Below, piece after piece: positions 8,862 through 17,480 of a DNA stretch of 64,000 bases. The stretch comes from Anaerotruncus massiliensis (ex Togo et al. 2026) (GTDB taxonomy: Bacteria; Bacillota; Clostridia; Oscillospirales; Ruminococcaceae). The notes below the pieces were generated by a model, which saw nothing but the letters and a program-made list of their open reading frames with translations, was not told the origin of the DNA and ran no database searches. How positions within the stretch are numbered: position 1 is the stretch's first letter; every line of letters starts with the position of its first letter. Position numbers and translations under genes: made by a program. The stretch is from NCBI RefSeq assembly GCF_900199635.1, contig NZ_LT962687.1:2046541-2110540 (forward strand). The letters are read 5' to 3'.

Positions 8862-9536
8862 ATGACCACCTTCAACGATATCTTCAAGTCCAGCTTCCTC
8901 GAGAAGGTCTCCTCCTTCTCCCTGCTCGACATGGGGCTCGCCATGCTGCTTTCCCTCCTGCTCGGGCTCTTCATCTTCGCCGTCTACCGCAAAACCTTCA
9001 GCGGCGTGATGTATTCCGCCTCCTTCGGCGCGTCGCTCGTCGCCATGACCCTCGTCACCACCCTCATCATCCTCGCCGTCACCTCCAACGTCATCCTCTC
9101 CCTCGGCATGGTCGGCGCGCTGTCGATCGTGCGCTTCCGCACCGCCATCAAGGAGCCGATGGACATCGCCTTCCTCTTCTGGTCGATCTCGGCGGGCATC
9201 GTCACCGGCGCGGGCTTACTTCCCCTCGCGGTGCTCGGCTCCCTCTTCATCGGCATCTTCCTCGTCCTCTTCGTCAATAAAAAGAGCACCGACAACCCCT
9301 ACATCCTCGTCGTGAGCTGCGCGGGGGACGAGGCCGAGGCGGCGGTCAACGGCTATGTCAACCGGGCGGTGAAAAAATCCCTGTTGAAATCCAAGACCGT
9401 CTCCCAGAGCGGCGTGGAGCTGACGGTGGAGGTCCGCCTCAAGGACATGACGACCCGTTTTGTCAACGAAATCTCCGCGCTTCCCGGCGTGAACAGCGCG
9501 GTGCTCGTGAGCTATAACGGCGAGTACATGTCCTGA
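8862..9536 (+). CDS. DUF4956 family membrane protein
   Basis: 224 residues. Four to five hydrophobic helices within residues 20-140, including the conserved GMVGALSIVRFRTAIKEP stretch, then a soluble C-terminal domain of about 80 residues. This family is commonly found between VTC-domain and CotH genes, as here (21 bp after the VTC stop, 12 bp before CotH). Function unknown; membrane partner of the VTC protein is an inference. Confidence 0.9.
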   Translation: MTTFNDIFKSSFLEKVSSFSLLDMGLAMLLSLLLGLFIFAVYRKTFSGVMYSASFGASLVAMTLVTTLIILAVTSNVILSLGMVGALSIVRFRTAIKEPMDIAFLFWSISAGIVTGAGLLPLAVLGSLFIGIFLVLFVNKKSTDNPYILVVSCAGDEAEAAVNGYVNRAVKKSLLKSKTVSQSGVELTVEVRLKDMTTRFVNEISALPGVNSAVLVSYNGEYMS

Positions 9537-9548
9537 CCGGGCGCCGCC

Positions 9549-11349
9549 ATGATGACCGGCAAGCGCTACTGGCTGATCGCGGGGGCCGCCATGGCTCTGG
9601 CGGTGCTGCTCCTGCTCGGCATGCTTTGGATGCCCGCCTCCCTGCGCGCCTCGCTCGAAAAGTCGGGCGGCGCCTATGCCGACAGGCTCTTCGGGAAGGA
9701 GATCGTCTCGATCGACATCCAAATGGACCCCGGCGAGTGGGACGACATGATCGAAAACGCCCGGCAGGAGGAGTACGTCTCCTGCGACGTGACGATCGAC
9801 GGGACGGCGTTTTCCTCGGTCGCCATCCGTCCCAAGGGCAACACGAGCCTCACCGGCATCGCCGGGATGGACTCCGAGCGGTTCAGCTTCAAAATCCGGG
9901 CGGACAAATATGTCGACGGCCAGTCCTTCTGGGGTCTTTCCAAGCTCGTGCTCAACAATTCCTACGCCGACCCGACCTACATGAAGGAGGCCCTCTCCTA
10001 CGATTTGATGGACTATCTCGGGATCCCCGCGCCGCTGCGCACCTATGCCGAAGTCACCGTGAACGGCGAGCCGTTCGGCCTCTACCTGCTGCTCGAGGCG
10101 GTGGAGGAGGAGTTTGCCGAGCGCAGTTTCGGCGGCGGCTACGGCCAGCTCTACAAGCCGGAATCGGAGGGCGGCGGGGGCCGCGGGAGCGGCAACGACC
10201 TCGTTTACAGCGGCGACGACCCGGAAAGCTACGCCGCCGTCTTTGAGAACGCCGTCTTCCGGACGTCCGACGAGGACGAGCACCGGGTCGTCGAGGCGCT
10301 CGCGCACCTCGACAGCGGCGAGAACCTCGAAGCGTATATCGATGTGGACGAGGTGCTGCGATATTTCGCGGCCAACGTCTTCCTCGTCAACCTCGACAGC
10401 TACCTGTCCAACCTCAAGCACAACTACTACCTCTATGAGGAGGACGGCAGGCTCTCGATGCTGCCGTGGGACTACAACCTCTCCTTTGGGGCGCACCAGC
10501 TCCGCTCCGCCTCCGACGCGGTCAACTTCCCCATCGACGACCCCTATTCGGGCACCTCGGCCGAAAAGAGCCCCATCCTCCAAAAACTGCTTGAGGTGGA
10601 GGAATACCGCGCGCGCTACCACGGCTACCTGCGGCAGATCGCGGAGGATTATGTCGGCGGCGGACGGCTCACCGATACGATCGAGCGGGTCAGCCGCCTG
10701 ATCTCCCCCCATGTGCAGACGGACGCGACCGCCCTCTACAGCTATGAGGAGTACGAAACCGCCGTCGTAAACCTCAAGCTCTATGTGCTCCTGCGGGCGG
10801 AAAGCGTGCTCGGACAGCTCGACGGGTCCATCCCCTCCACCGGGGAGGGCCAAAAGGCGGACCCCTCCGCGCTGGTCGACGCCTCCGCTCTCAATTTCAG
10901 CGCGATGGGCGGCATGAACATGGGCGGCGGGCGCGGCGGGAACGGCTCCCCTCCCGGCCTGGAGGAGGGGGCGCGCGCCGGGCGCGGCCAGCGGCGGGAA
11001 AGCGGCCGGGACGGGGAACCCCCGGCAGAAGCCGGCCGGCCCGCGGAAGGCGAAGCGCGCCCGGAGGGCGAACCGCCGCCGGACGGCGGGCAGCCGGAGG
11101 CCCGTACCGCGGACGCGGAAGCCGCACCGCCCGCCCTTCCCTCCGGAGGCCCCGCATCTCCGGGGGACGAGGGGCAGGTCCGGCAGGGAAACGTCCCGGG
11201 CGGGGACGGCGGAATTCCCCGGCGGGCAGGCGCGGCAGCAGTTCCCCACGCTCCTGCTGCTGGAGGCGGGCGGCGGGGGCGTCCTCCTGCTGGCCGCGCT
11301 CCTCATCGTCCGCCGCTTCCGCCGCCGCAAACAGGGAAAACTGGCCTGA
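9549..11349 (+). CDS. cotH: CotH kinase family protein with C-terminal membrane anchor; single-base frameshift near 11200
   Basis: CotH-type atypical protein kinase fold with an N-terminal signal/anchor helix (about residues 8-26). Landmarks: VAIRPKGNTSL, KIRADKYV, LVLNNSYADPTYMKEAL, FGLYLLLEAVEE, and the metal-binding LPWDYNLSFG. A Gly/Pro/Glu-rich tail follows from about residue 455. The original frame runs on past this gene into antisense of the next one (to 12791), but from about 11210 the +1 frame gives EFPGGQARQQFP, a hydrophobic helix (VLLLAALLIV) and a basic end RRFRRRKQGKLA with stop at 11347-11349, the expected membrane anchor. An extra G in the GGGG run near 11200 explains this. 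Start is ATG 9549 or 9552; ribosome site weak, probably coupled to DUF4956. Confidence 0.85.
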
Positions 11350-11380
11350 ACGCGGCCCCGAAGCCGCAAGCCCACGCAAA

Positions 11381-11415
11381 AAAGGCGCCCGGCGGTCAAT
11401 CCGCCGGGCGCCTTT
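11381..11415. terminator. Bidirectional terminator between CotH and the DUF4317 gene
   Basis: Perfect inverted repeat AAAGGCGCCCGGCGG / CCGCCGGGCGCCTTT, loop TCAAT, with A/T runs at both ends, lying between convergent genes. Confidence 0.85.
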
Positions 11416-11441
11416 CCGCATCCGCTTTTAGGGGCGCGCCG

Positions 11442-12572
11442 TCAAAACTTGCTGATGTTCACCCCGTTGACCTCGACGCCGTCGTTGGCGCGGATCAGGA
11501 TATACCGCGCGCCGTCGATCACCCGCGTCTCGACCAGGTCGCTGCGCCCGGGGCTCACATGGATCGTCACGTCGGGGGTGCGGACCTCGATCCGTTTCAC
11601 GTCGACGAGGTTTTGCGGGCTGACGTCCGCGTCGGCGCCGAACCCGGCGTCGAACTTCTCCTCAAATTCCGCCGCCTGCGGCTCCGCGACGCCGCACGAC
11701 TCGAGCACCCGCCGCACCGTCTGCTTGGACACCACCAGCGGCGCTTCGGCCTTGTTCGCCTTGTGCTCCTCGACCATCTCGTACAGCCGGTCGTGGACCG
11801 CCCGCACGACGCCGTAGCTGCATTCGCCCGCCAGCGTCTCCCCAAGGATCGACTGGAAGGTCTCCTTCTGTTCGGCGGCGGGCATCGGCGCCTCGCGGCG
11901 AAAGACCGCGTCCACGAACTCCCCGTGGCTTTCCGCGATGTCGCGCGAGTAGTAGAGCGCGCCGTAGATGTTGGCGCTGCGGTCGTCGAACGCGGGGAAC
12001 AGGAACCCGAGCTCGGGCGCGCCGACGATCCAGTCGGTCCGGCAGCTGCGGAAGGCGTTCTCGTTGACGTAATAGCCCAGCGCGGGCTTTGTCTCCTTGA
12101 TCGGGCAGACGGCGCACAGGATGTAGGAGTACACCTCCGAGGAGGCGTCGTCCTGCCGTTCCCCGTCCTTCGAGCGGTAGGGCACGTCGTATTTGTCCGC
12201 CGCCAGCAGGATCAGGTAGCCGCCCTCCAGCGTAAGCGACTGGATCACCCGCTGGAAAAAGGCCTGCACGGCCTCCTCGTCCTTCAGCGCGGAATCCCGC
12301 AGCGCCATCAGCAGCCGGTGCTCCTCGCTGTCGACGACCTGCTGCGTCGTAAAGGGGATGTCGACCAAATTCTTCCCGACCGTCCCCGAGAGGGCCCGGC
12401 GGAGGATTGTCAGCAGCTTTTCGGACTCCTCCTGCGGCATCACCGCGAGCGACTGGTCAATGCCGGTGACGATCTCCCGCTTGTCGTTGACGTAGCATCC
12501 CCGGATGTGGGTGATGTTCGACTTGTCGGGACGGAACCGGCGGCGGATTTCTGCAATTTCTTTTTCGTTCAT
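11442..12572 (-). CDS. DUF4317 domain-containing protein
   Basis: 376-residue soluble protein beginning MNEKEIAEIRRRFRPDKSN and continuing IRGCYVNDKREIV, which match the DUF4317 family of Firmicutes. No signal peptide or membrane segment. The family function is unknown. AAGAGGA precedes ATG 12572. Monocistronic by context: convergent with CotH, and separated from the upstream kinase gene by a terminator. Confidence 0.9.
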   Translation of the reverse strand: MNEKEIAEIRRRFRPDKSNITHIRGCYVNDKREIVTGIDQSLAVMPQEESEKLLTILRRALSGTVGKNLVDIPFTTQQVVDSEEHRLLMALRDSALKDEEAVQAFFQRVIQSLTLEGGYLILLAADKYDVPYRSKDGERQDDASSEVYSYILCAVCPIKETKPALGYYVNENAFRSCRTDWIVGAPELGFLFPAFDDRSANIYGALYYSRDIAESHGEFVDAVFRREAPMPAAEQKETFQSILGETLAGECSYGVVRAVHDRLYEMVEEHKANKAEAPLVVSKQTVRRVLESCGVAEPQAAEFEEKFDAGFGADADVSPQNLVDVKRIEVRTPDVTIHVSPGRSDLVETRVIDGARYILIRANDGVEVNGVNISKF

Positions 12573-12666
12573 AACTTCCTCTTGTCCTCTATGTATTCCG
12601 GCGGCCTTTGCACAGCCGCGCCGCCCGCTTATTATAGCACAAAGCGCGCGAAAAGACAGCACGAAA

Positions 12667-12693
12667 AAAGGCCGGCGCGCGGCGCCGGCCTTT
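12667..12693 (-). terminator. Terminator downstream of the PfkB-type kinase gene
   Basis: Stem AAAGGCCGGCGC / GCGCCGGCCTTT followed (minus strand) by a T run, 16 bp beyond the kinase stop. Confidence 0.8.
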
Positions 12694-12708
12694 CCTATGG
12701 TTCCGATC

Positions 12709-13740
12709 CTATTGTTCCAGGCGGGTGCGCAGGCGTTCGGCGACCTGCGCGCGGGTGGCGGTGCCCGTCCTGCCGATCTGCTGGATGGTGATCGAGGAGA
12801 CGCAGTTTCCCAGCGCCGCCGCCTCGGGGGCGGAGAAGCCGAGGCAGAAGCCGAGCACGATGCCCGCGTTGGTCGCGTCGCCCGCGCCGACGATATCCAC
12901 CGGCCCCTCCACATGGAAGGCGGGCACCGCGGTGACCGCTCCGTTTGCGAAGACGAGCGAGCCCTTGTCCCCCATTGTGACGAAGGCGGGACGGCCGGTG
13001 CGCGCCGAAAGCTCCCGGCCGCACTCCTCCAGGAAGGCCTGCCCGGGTTCCCCGCTAAAGCCGGGGGCGCAGATGTGCAGCAGCTCGAGATGGTTGCACT
13101 TGACGATCACATGGCGGTACTCCCCCGCGAACGCGCGGGAATCGGCATAAAAGAGCTTTTCCGGGTTCGCCTCCGCCATCGCGCAGACGGCGGCCCGCAC
13201 CCGGTCGGTCAGCGCGCCGAGCCCGCGCTCGACGAACTGGTCGGTGATGATCACCGCGTCCGCGCCCGTGAGCGCTTCCTCCAGCCTGCCGACGAGCGCG
13301 TCCTCATAGGCCCGCGGAAGCGGCGTCAGGCTGCGGAAATCCAGCCGCCCCGTTTCGCTGTAGCCGCCGTCGGGGTTCTTCTGCATCGGCTTGGTGTAGG
13401 TGCAGGTGCAGCGGCCGGGCGTCTCAAGCATGAAGCGGGTGTCCGCGCCGGTCTCCCGGAGCGCGCGCTCCAGCTCCCAGCCCTCCCCATCGCTTCCGAG
13501 CATCCCGACGCAGCGCACCCCAACGCCGAGCGCGCGCAGGTTGTTGGTGATCGTACCGCCCACCCCCGCGAAGATCGCCTTGCGGTCGAACTGGCGGGCG
13601 ACAAGCCCCGTCTCGACCGAGAGCTCGTCGTTGGCGGGATCGGTATAGAGGTATTTGTCGAGGCAGTAGTCGCCGAACACCACGACGGTGCAGGCGGGCT
13701 CCCGTTCAATCGCCCCGATCATCCGGCGATAGTCGATCAT
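12709..13740 (-). CDS. PfkB-family sugar kinase (HldE kinase-domain-like)
   Basis: 343 residues. N-terminal VVVFGDYCLDKYLY and FAGVGGTITNNLRALG match sugar-binding and GG motifs; C-terminal DIVGAGDATNAG is the PfkB ATP/anion-hole motif with catalytic Asp. Similarity in layout to the kinase half of HldE (heptose-7-phosphate kinase) is suggested by the neighbouring GmhA-like gene; no nucleotidyltransferase domain is attached. Last gene of a three-gene minus-strand operon (9 bp after the DHS-like gene). Confidence 0.88.
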   Translation of the reverse strand: MIDYRRMIGAIEREPACTVVVFGDYCLDKYLYTDPANDELSVETGLVARQFDRKAIFAGVGGTITNNLRALGVGVRCVGMLGSDGEGWELERALRETGADTRFMLETPGRCTCTYTKPMQKNPDGGYSETGRLDFRSLTPLPRAYEDALVGRLEEALTGADAVIITDQFVERGLGALTDRVRAAVCAMAEANPEKLFYADSRAFAGEYRHVIVKCNHLELLHICAPGFSGEPGQAFLEECGRELSARTGRPAFVTMGDKGSLVFANGAVTAVPAFHVEGPVDIVGAGDATNAGIVLGFCLGFSAPEAAALGNCVSSITIQQIGRTGTATRAQVAERLRTRLEQ

Positions 13741-13749
13741 GGCGCTCCC

Positions 13750-14730
13750 TCACTTTCCCGCGCTGTCGAGCTCCAGGATCATCCGCGCCAGCGCGGGAAC
13801 CGTCCTCTGGTGCTCTCCCCGGATGTAATGGCTCACGCCGCCGTCCGCCACCGTGCGGGCGAGGATCGTCTTCCACGGGCGGAAATAGTAGCGCGGGTCG
13901 CTCTTGGGCGGCGCGGCCGAAAAGTCCCCGTTTTCGATCTCCAGCAGGTCGAAGACCGCGGTCGTGAAATGGGCGATCTGCCGCCCCTCCTGCCGCGCGA
14001 CGTTGCGGGCCATCGCGAGCGCCTTGAGGTAGACCTCCGGTCCCGCGACCGCCGAGCCGAAGTTGAGGAACACCCCGTGCTCCAGCTTCGTCACGCTCTG
14101 CGCGTAGATGAGGAAATCGTTGTAGGACGCCTCCCCCATCGCCGCGCCGTCGCAGTTGGGGTGCTCGTGGATGATGTCGTTGCCCACGCCGATATGCACC
14201 GTGCAGGGCACGCCGAGGTGGTACCCCATGCCCAGCACGCTCTTTTCGCGGTTGGGGAGCTTCTCCTCCCAGATGTAGCGGCCGACGGCCTCGCCCCAGC
14301 CGAGTCCGTCCCGGACGCCCTCCTTGATGATGTCGTTGAGCCGTCCCGTCTCGGTCCACAGGCCGAACTGGCCCATGCTGATGTATTTGGCTACGCTCTC
14401 GCAGGTCCTGCCGATGAGCGCGAGCTCATAGTCGTGGATTGAGCCCGCGCCGTTGGTGGCGAAGTGGGTCACCAGCCCGCGCTTCATCAATTCGATCATG
14501 TGCAGGCCGTTGCCGGTGCGGATGACGTGGGCGCCGTACATCATCAGCACTGTCGCGTCGTGCTCCCGGCGGGCCGCCACGACGTCGCGCGCGATGGAGG
14601 GCAGCTCGGGGTGCGAAAAGGGCGGGACGGGGTCGTCCAGCGACTTCACAACGCTGATGTCCACGTCGTGCACCCGCTGCTCGAGCGGGAAGATCTCCAG
14701 CCTGGAGCGGTCAAACTTCTCAAACGGCAT
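13750..14730 (-). CDS. Conserved protein of unknown function, deoxyhypusine-synthase-like
   Basis: 326 residues, soluble, no signal peptide. Stretches such as MMYGAHVIRTGNGLHMIELMKRG, HFATNGAGSIHDYELAL and FLNFGSAVAGPEVYLKAL suggest an NAD-binding deoxyhypusine synthase-like fold; this is a weak resemblance from memory and the true substrate is unknown. Bacteria lack eIF5A, so the canonical DHS reaction is not expected. Its ATG directly abuts the stop of the SIS-HAD gene, and it is sandwiched between that gene and a sugar kinase, so a role in phosphosugar chemistry is the better inference. Confidence 0.6.
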   Translation of the reverse strand: MPFEKFDRSRLEIFPLEQRVHDVDISVVKSLDDPVPPFSHPELPSIARDVVAARREHDATVLMMYGAHVIRTGNGLHMIELMKRGLVTHFATNGAGSIHDYELALIGRTCESVAKYISMGQFGLWTETGRLNDIIKEGVRDGLGWGEAVGRYIWEEKLPNREKSVLGMGYHLGVPCTVHIGVGNDIIHEHPNCDGAAMGEASYNDFLIYAQSVTKLEHGVFLNFGSAVAGPEVYLKALAMARNVARQEGRQIAHFTTAVFDLLEIENGDFSAAPPKSDPRYYFRPWKTILARTVADGGVSHYIRGEHQRTVPALARMILELDSAGK

Positions 14731-16125
14731 TTAAATCCCCTCCCTGATCGCGTGTACGATTTGCCGGTACCCGACAAAATCCGGAATGATCGCGTCCGCG
14801 CCCGCCGAAAGCAGGCGGCGGCGCTTCCATTCGTTGATCCCCTTCCGGCGTACCTCGTCCGTGGCGACGCCGAAGGTGTAGCCCCCGAGCTGCGCGACCA
14901 GCTCGATCTCGACATACCCGTCCCCGAAGGAGACGAGCTGCTCCGGGCGCAGGGTGCCGTCGGCAAAGAGCCCGCGCAGCACCTGCTCCTTGGAGCACTC
15001 GGTCATCTCGTCGCGCGCGCCGTGGATGGCGTCAAAGCAGCCGTCCAGCCCGAGCAGGCGCGCCTCATGGAGCACGTCGGCCTCGTCGGTGCCGCTCGCG
15101 AGGTGGCAGGCGATCCCCGCCTCCCGCAGCGCGCCGACCAGCTCCCTCACGCCCGGCACGAGCAGCCCGGACGGGTCGATCGTCCCGTTTTCCAGCCCCT
15201 CGCGCCGGTCCCGGATGTGGACGCCCAGCCGCCGCAGGTACTCCGCCTTGTATTCCAGCGGGTCCCGGTGGGGGCCGCCCCGCTTCTGGACCTCCTCGTC
15301 CAGCCGGATGCACTGGAAGATCGTCTGCTTGCCGGTGAGCGCGTCGACAAAGTCGGCGGCCACCTCGCAAAGCGTCTCGGGCGATTCCCCGGTCCCGGTC
15401 GCGCCGAGCACCTCGGCGAAATAGGGAACCATGATCTCCCGCCAGCCCTCCCGGATGAGGCTCACCGTTCCGTCAAAGTCGAAGAGCGCGGTGGTGATCC
15501 CCGCCTTCGGGTCGGGGTAGCGGACGTACTCCACCCCCCAGCGGTCGGGCAGGACCTGCTGAATGACGCTTGAGAGGGCGTGCACATAGAGCATATGTAA
15601 GTCCTCAATCTGCTCCATCGAGTCGGTGGGCGCGATGAGCAGCAGGTCGCAGCGGCCCGCGAGCTTCCCGCCGTCCCGGCCGGAAAAGCCGATGGTGACG
15701 ACGCCCATCTCCCGGGCGGTGTCCACCAGCCGCACGATGTTGGGGGAATTCCCGCTGCCGCTGTAGACGAGCAGCACGTCCCCCCGGTGCGCCTTGGTGC
15801 GCAGCTGGATGGAGAAGATCTCCTCATAGGAGAAGTCGTTGCCCAGACAGGTCATGACCGCGCAGGAATCCGCGAGACACTCGGTCTTGAAGCCCTCGCG
15901 GTTGTGGACGCGGCAGCCCTTGAGCAGGTCGTTGCAGATGTGCGAGGCGGTCGCCGCGCTGCCGCCGTTGCCCGCCGTGTAGATCGTCGCGCCGCGCTCC
16001 TTGGCCTCGATGAGCGTCCGCGCGATTTGCGCGAGCAGGTCGAAGTCTGTGCGCATCGCGCGCGCCGCGACGTCCCCGGTGTATTCCAGCAGGGCCGAGG
16101 AGATGGCTTTTCCGTCAAAATCCAT
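14731..16125 (-). CDS. Fusion of GmhA-like SIS phosphosugar isomerase and HAD phosphatase
   Basis: 464 residues. Residues about 1-200: SIS domain with YTAGNGGSAATASHICNDL and LLVYSGSGNSPNIVRL, as in sedoheptulose-7-phosphate isomerase (GmhA). Residues about 210-464: HAD hydrolase with ALFDFDGTVS (nucleophile Asp and acid Asp), LASGTDEADV (motif II) and SFGDGYVE (motif IV). Isomerase and phosphatase on one chain plus a PfkB kinase two genes on recalls the heptose part of ADP-heptose synthesis, but no cytidylyl/adenylyl-transferase is present. GGGAGG lies 9 nt before ATG 16125. Transcribed from the palindromic promoter at 16172-16212. Confidence 0.85.
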   Translation of the reverse strand: MDFDGKAISSALLEYTGDVAARAMRTDFDLLAQIARTLIEAKERGATIYTAGNGGSAATASHICNDLLKGCRVHNREGFKTECLADSCAVMTCLGNDFSYEEIFSIQLRTKAHRGDVLLVYSGSGNSPNIVRLVDTAREMGVVTIGFSGRDGGKLAGRCDLLLIAPTDSMEQIEDLHMLYVHALSSVIQQVLPDRWGVEYVRYPDPKAGITTALFDFDGTVSLIREGWREIMVPYFAEVLGATGTGESPETLCEVAADFVDALTGKQTIFQCIRLDEEVQKRGGPHRDPLEYKAEYLRRLGVHIRDRREGLENGTIDPSGLLVPGVRELVGALREAGIACHLASGTDEADVLHEARLLGLDGCFDAIHGARDEMTECSKEQVLRGLFADGTLRPEQLVSFGDGYVEIELVAQLGGYTFGVATDEVRRKGINEWKRRRLLSAGADAIIPDFVGYRQIVHAIREGI

Positions 16126-16171
16126 ATCAAATCGCCTCCCGATGATGATGTGTCAGGTTTGTGCAAGCTTT

Positions 16172-16212
16172 CCTATTGCAATTATATCACGATGTGATAT
16201 AATTGCAATAGG
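16172..16212. promoter_or_regulatory. 41-bp perfect palindrome holding two superimposed divergent promoters and a ROK operator
   Basis: 19-bp arms around a GAT spacer are exact inverted repeats. Rightward promoter: TTGCAA at 16176-16181, 16-bp spacer, TATAAT at 16198-16203. By symmetry the leftward promoter has TTGCAA at 16208-16203 and TATAAT at 16186-16181. The centre, ATATCACGATGTGATAT (16184-16200), is the proposed ROK repressor site and lies between the two promoter boxes in both directions. Confidence 0.82.
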
Positions 16213-16232
16213 GTCAGGCAAAAAAATTTATC

Positions 16233-16244
16233 ATATCGTGATAT
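16233..16244. promoter_or_regulatory. Second ROK-type half-palindrome ATATCGTGATAT
   Basis: Shortened version of the same element (ATATC-GT-GATAT), 33 bp right of the main operator and 22 bp before the regulator's TTG start; an auxiliary site is an inference. Confidence 0.55.
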
Positions 16245-16265
16245 TTACAGAAAGGGGGCTTCTCC

Positions 16266-17480
16266 TTGCAGCGCACCGTGAACCATGACGACATGCGCAG
16301 CGCCAATATGGAAAGCGTCTTTGACTGCATCCGCGCCCACGCGCCCGTCACCAAGCGGCAGATCCAGTCCCTCACCGGGCTGAGCTGGGGCAGCGTCTCC
16401 AACCTCTGCTCCATCCTGCTCGAGCGGGGCGTCCTCCGCGAGCTGCCCGTCCGGACAGAGGGCGCGGGACGCAACCCCTCCGGCTTCGACATCAACCTGA
16501 AGGACAACCTCATCATCGGGCTGGACGTCAACCTCTCCGGACTCACCGGCGTGGTCTGCGACCTGCGCAGCCGTGTGCTCGCCCGCGTCTGGCGGCCCAC
16601 CGAGGGGCGGAAGGGGGAGGACATCCTCCGCCTCATGAAGGAGGCCGCCGCCGAGCTGCTCGGGCAGACCGCCGCGGGCACGGTCAAGGGCCTCGCGATC
16701 GCCTTTCCCGGGCAGGTCGACGCCGAGCGGGGCGTCTCCCTCTGGACCCACCAGTTCGGGAGCCTCTCGGAGGTCAACATGCGGGAAATCTTCCAGCGGG
16801 CGTTCGGGCTGGAGGTCCTGCTCGAGCACGACCCCAACTGCATGGCGGTCTGCGAGCACTGGATGGGCGCGGCGCAGGACGTTGAGGACTTCCTCTTCGT
16901 GCGCCTCTCCTACGGCATCGGCATGGGCATCCTCACGGGCGGCGCGGTCTACCGCGGCCACAGCGGCGCGTCGGGCGAGATCGGCCACATGACCATGCTG
17001 CCCGACGGGGAGCCCTGCTGCTGCGGCAACCGCGGCTGCCTCGAAACGGTCGCGTCAGTCGATGCCATCCTGCGCCGCTGCCGCGAGCTGGCGGCGGACG
17101 GGCGGGCGCCGCTGCTCGCTTCGATCGCGGCGGACGGCCCAATTACCCTCGAGGCCGCCGCGCGGGCGGCGCGGCAGGGGGAACGGGCGGTCGCGGAAGT
17201 CTTTTCCCGCGCGGCGGACTACGCGGGCATCGCCGTAGCCAACGTCGTGAACATCATCGACCCGGCCGCGGTGGTCATCGGGGGGGAGCTGGCCGCCTAC
17301 CCGGACCTGTGCATCGAACGGCTGCGCGAGACGGTCGGAAGCCGTGCGTGGAGCGGCCCGGTCGATCTGCGCGTCTCCTCGCTCGGCGGCGATTCCGCCG
17401 CGATCGGGGCGGCCGCCATGTTTATCCGGCGGGTCTTTTTCCGCATCTCCGAAGAACAGGCCGCATTGGGGGGATTGTAA
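16266..17480 (+). CDS. ROK-family transcriptional repressor (NagC/XylR type), regulator 1
   Basis: 404 residues. Winged HTH at about 12-70 with recognition segment GLSWGSVSNL; ROK sugar-kinase-like domain follows, with IIGLDVNLSG, LLEHDPNCMA and the zinc motif GEIGHMTMLPDGEPCCCGNRGCLE. TTG at 16266 is chosen: AAAGGGGG is 7 nt upstream and it gives the full HTH. Stop overlaps the following ROK kinase start (TAATG). Divergent from the SIS-HAD operon across the palindrome, so autorepression and repression of that operon are likely. Near-paralogue of the regulator at 19289. Confidence 0.92.
   Translation: MQRTVNHDDMRSANMESVFDCIRAHAPVTKRQIQSLTGLSWGSVSNLCSILLERGVLRELPVRTEGAGRNPSGFDINLKDNLIIGLDVNLSGLTGVVCDLRSRVLARVWRPTEGRKGEDILRLMKEAAAELLGQTAAGTVKGLAIAFPGQVDAERGVSLWTHQFGSLSEVNMREIFQRAFGLEVLLEHDPNCMAVCEHWMGAAQDVEDFLFVRLSYGIGMGILTGGAVYRGHSGASGEIGHMTMLPDGEPCCCGNRGCLETVASVDAILRRCRELAADGRAPLLASIAADGPITLEAAARAARQGERAVAEVFSRAADYAGIAVANVVNIIDPAAVVIGGELAAYPDLCIERLRETVGSRAWSGPVDLRVSSLGGDSAAIGAAAMFIRRVFFRISEEQAALGGL

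Noticed and set aside
11350-12791. Continuation of the CotH reading frame to 12791
   Set aside because: Runs through a bidirectional terminator and antisense to DUF4317; the frameshift explanation is far more economical.
12505-14442. 645-codon plus-strand open frame opposite the DUF4317, kinase and DHS-like genes
   Set aside because: Same antisense composition artefact, spanning three genes on the other strand and the terminator at 12667-12693.
13750-14730. Assignment as true deoxyhypusine synthase
   Set aside because: Bacteria lack eIF5A, the canonical lysine and NAD motifs could not be confirmed by eye, and the neighbours are phosphosugar enzymes.
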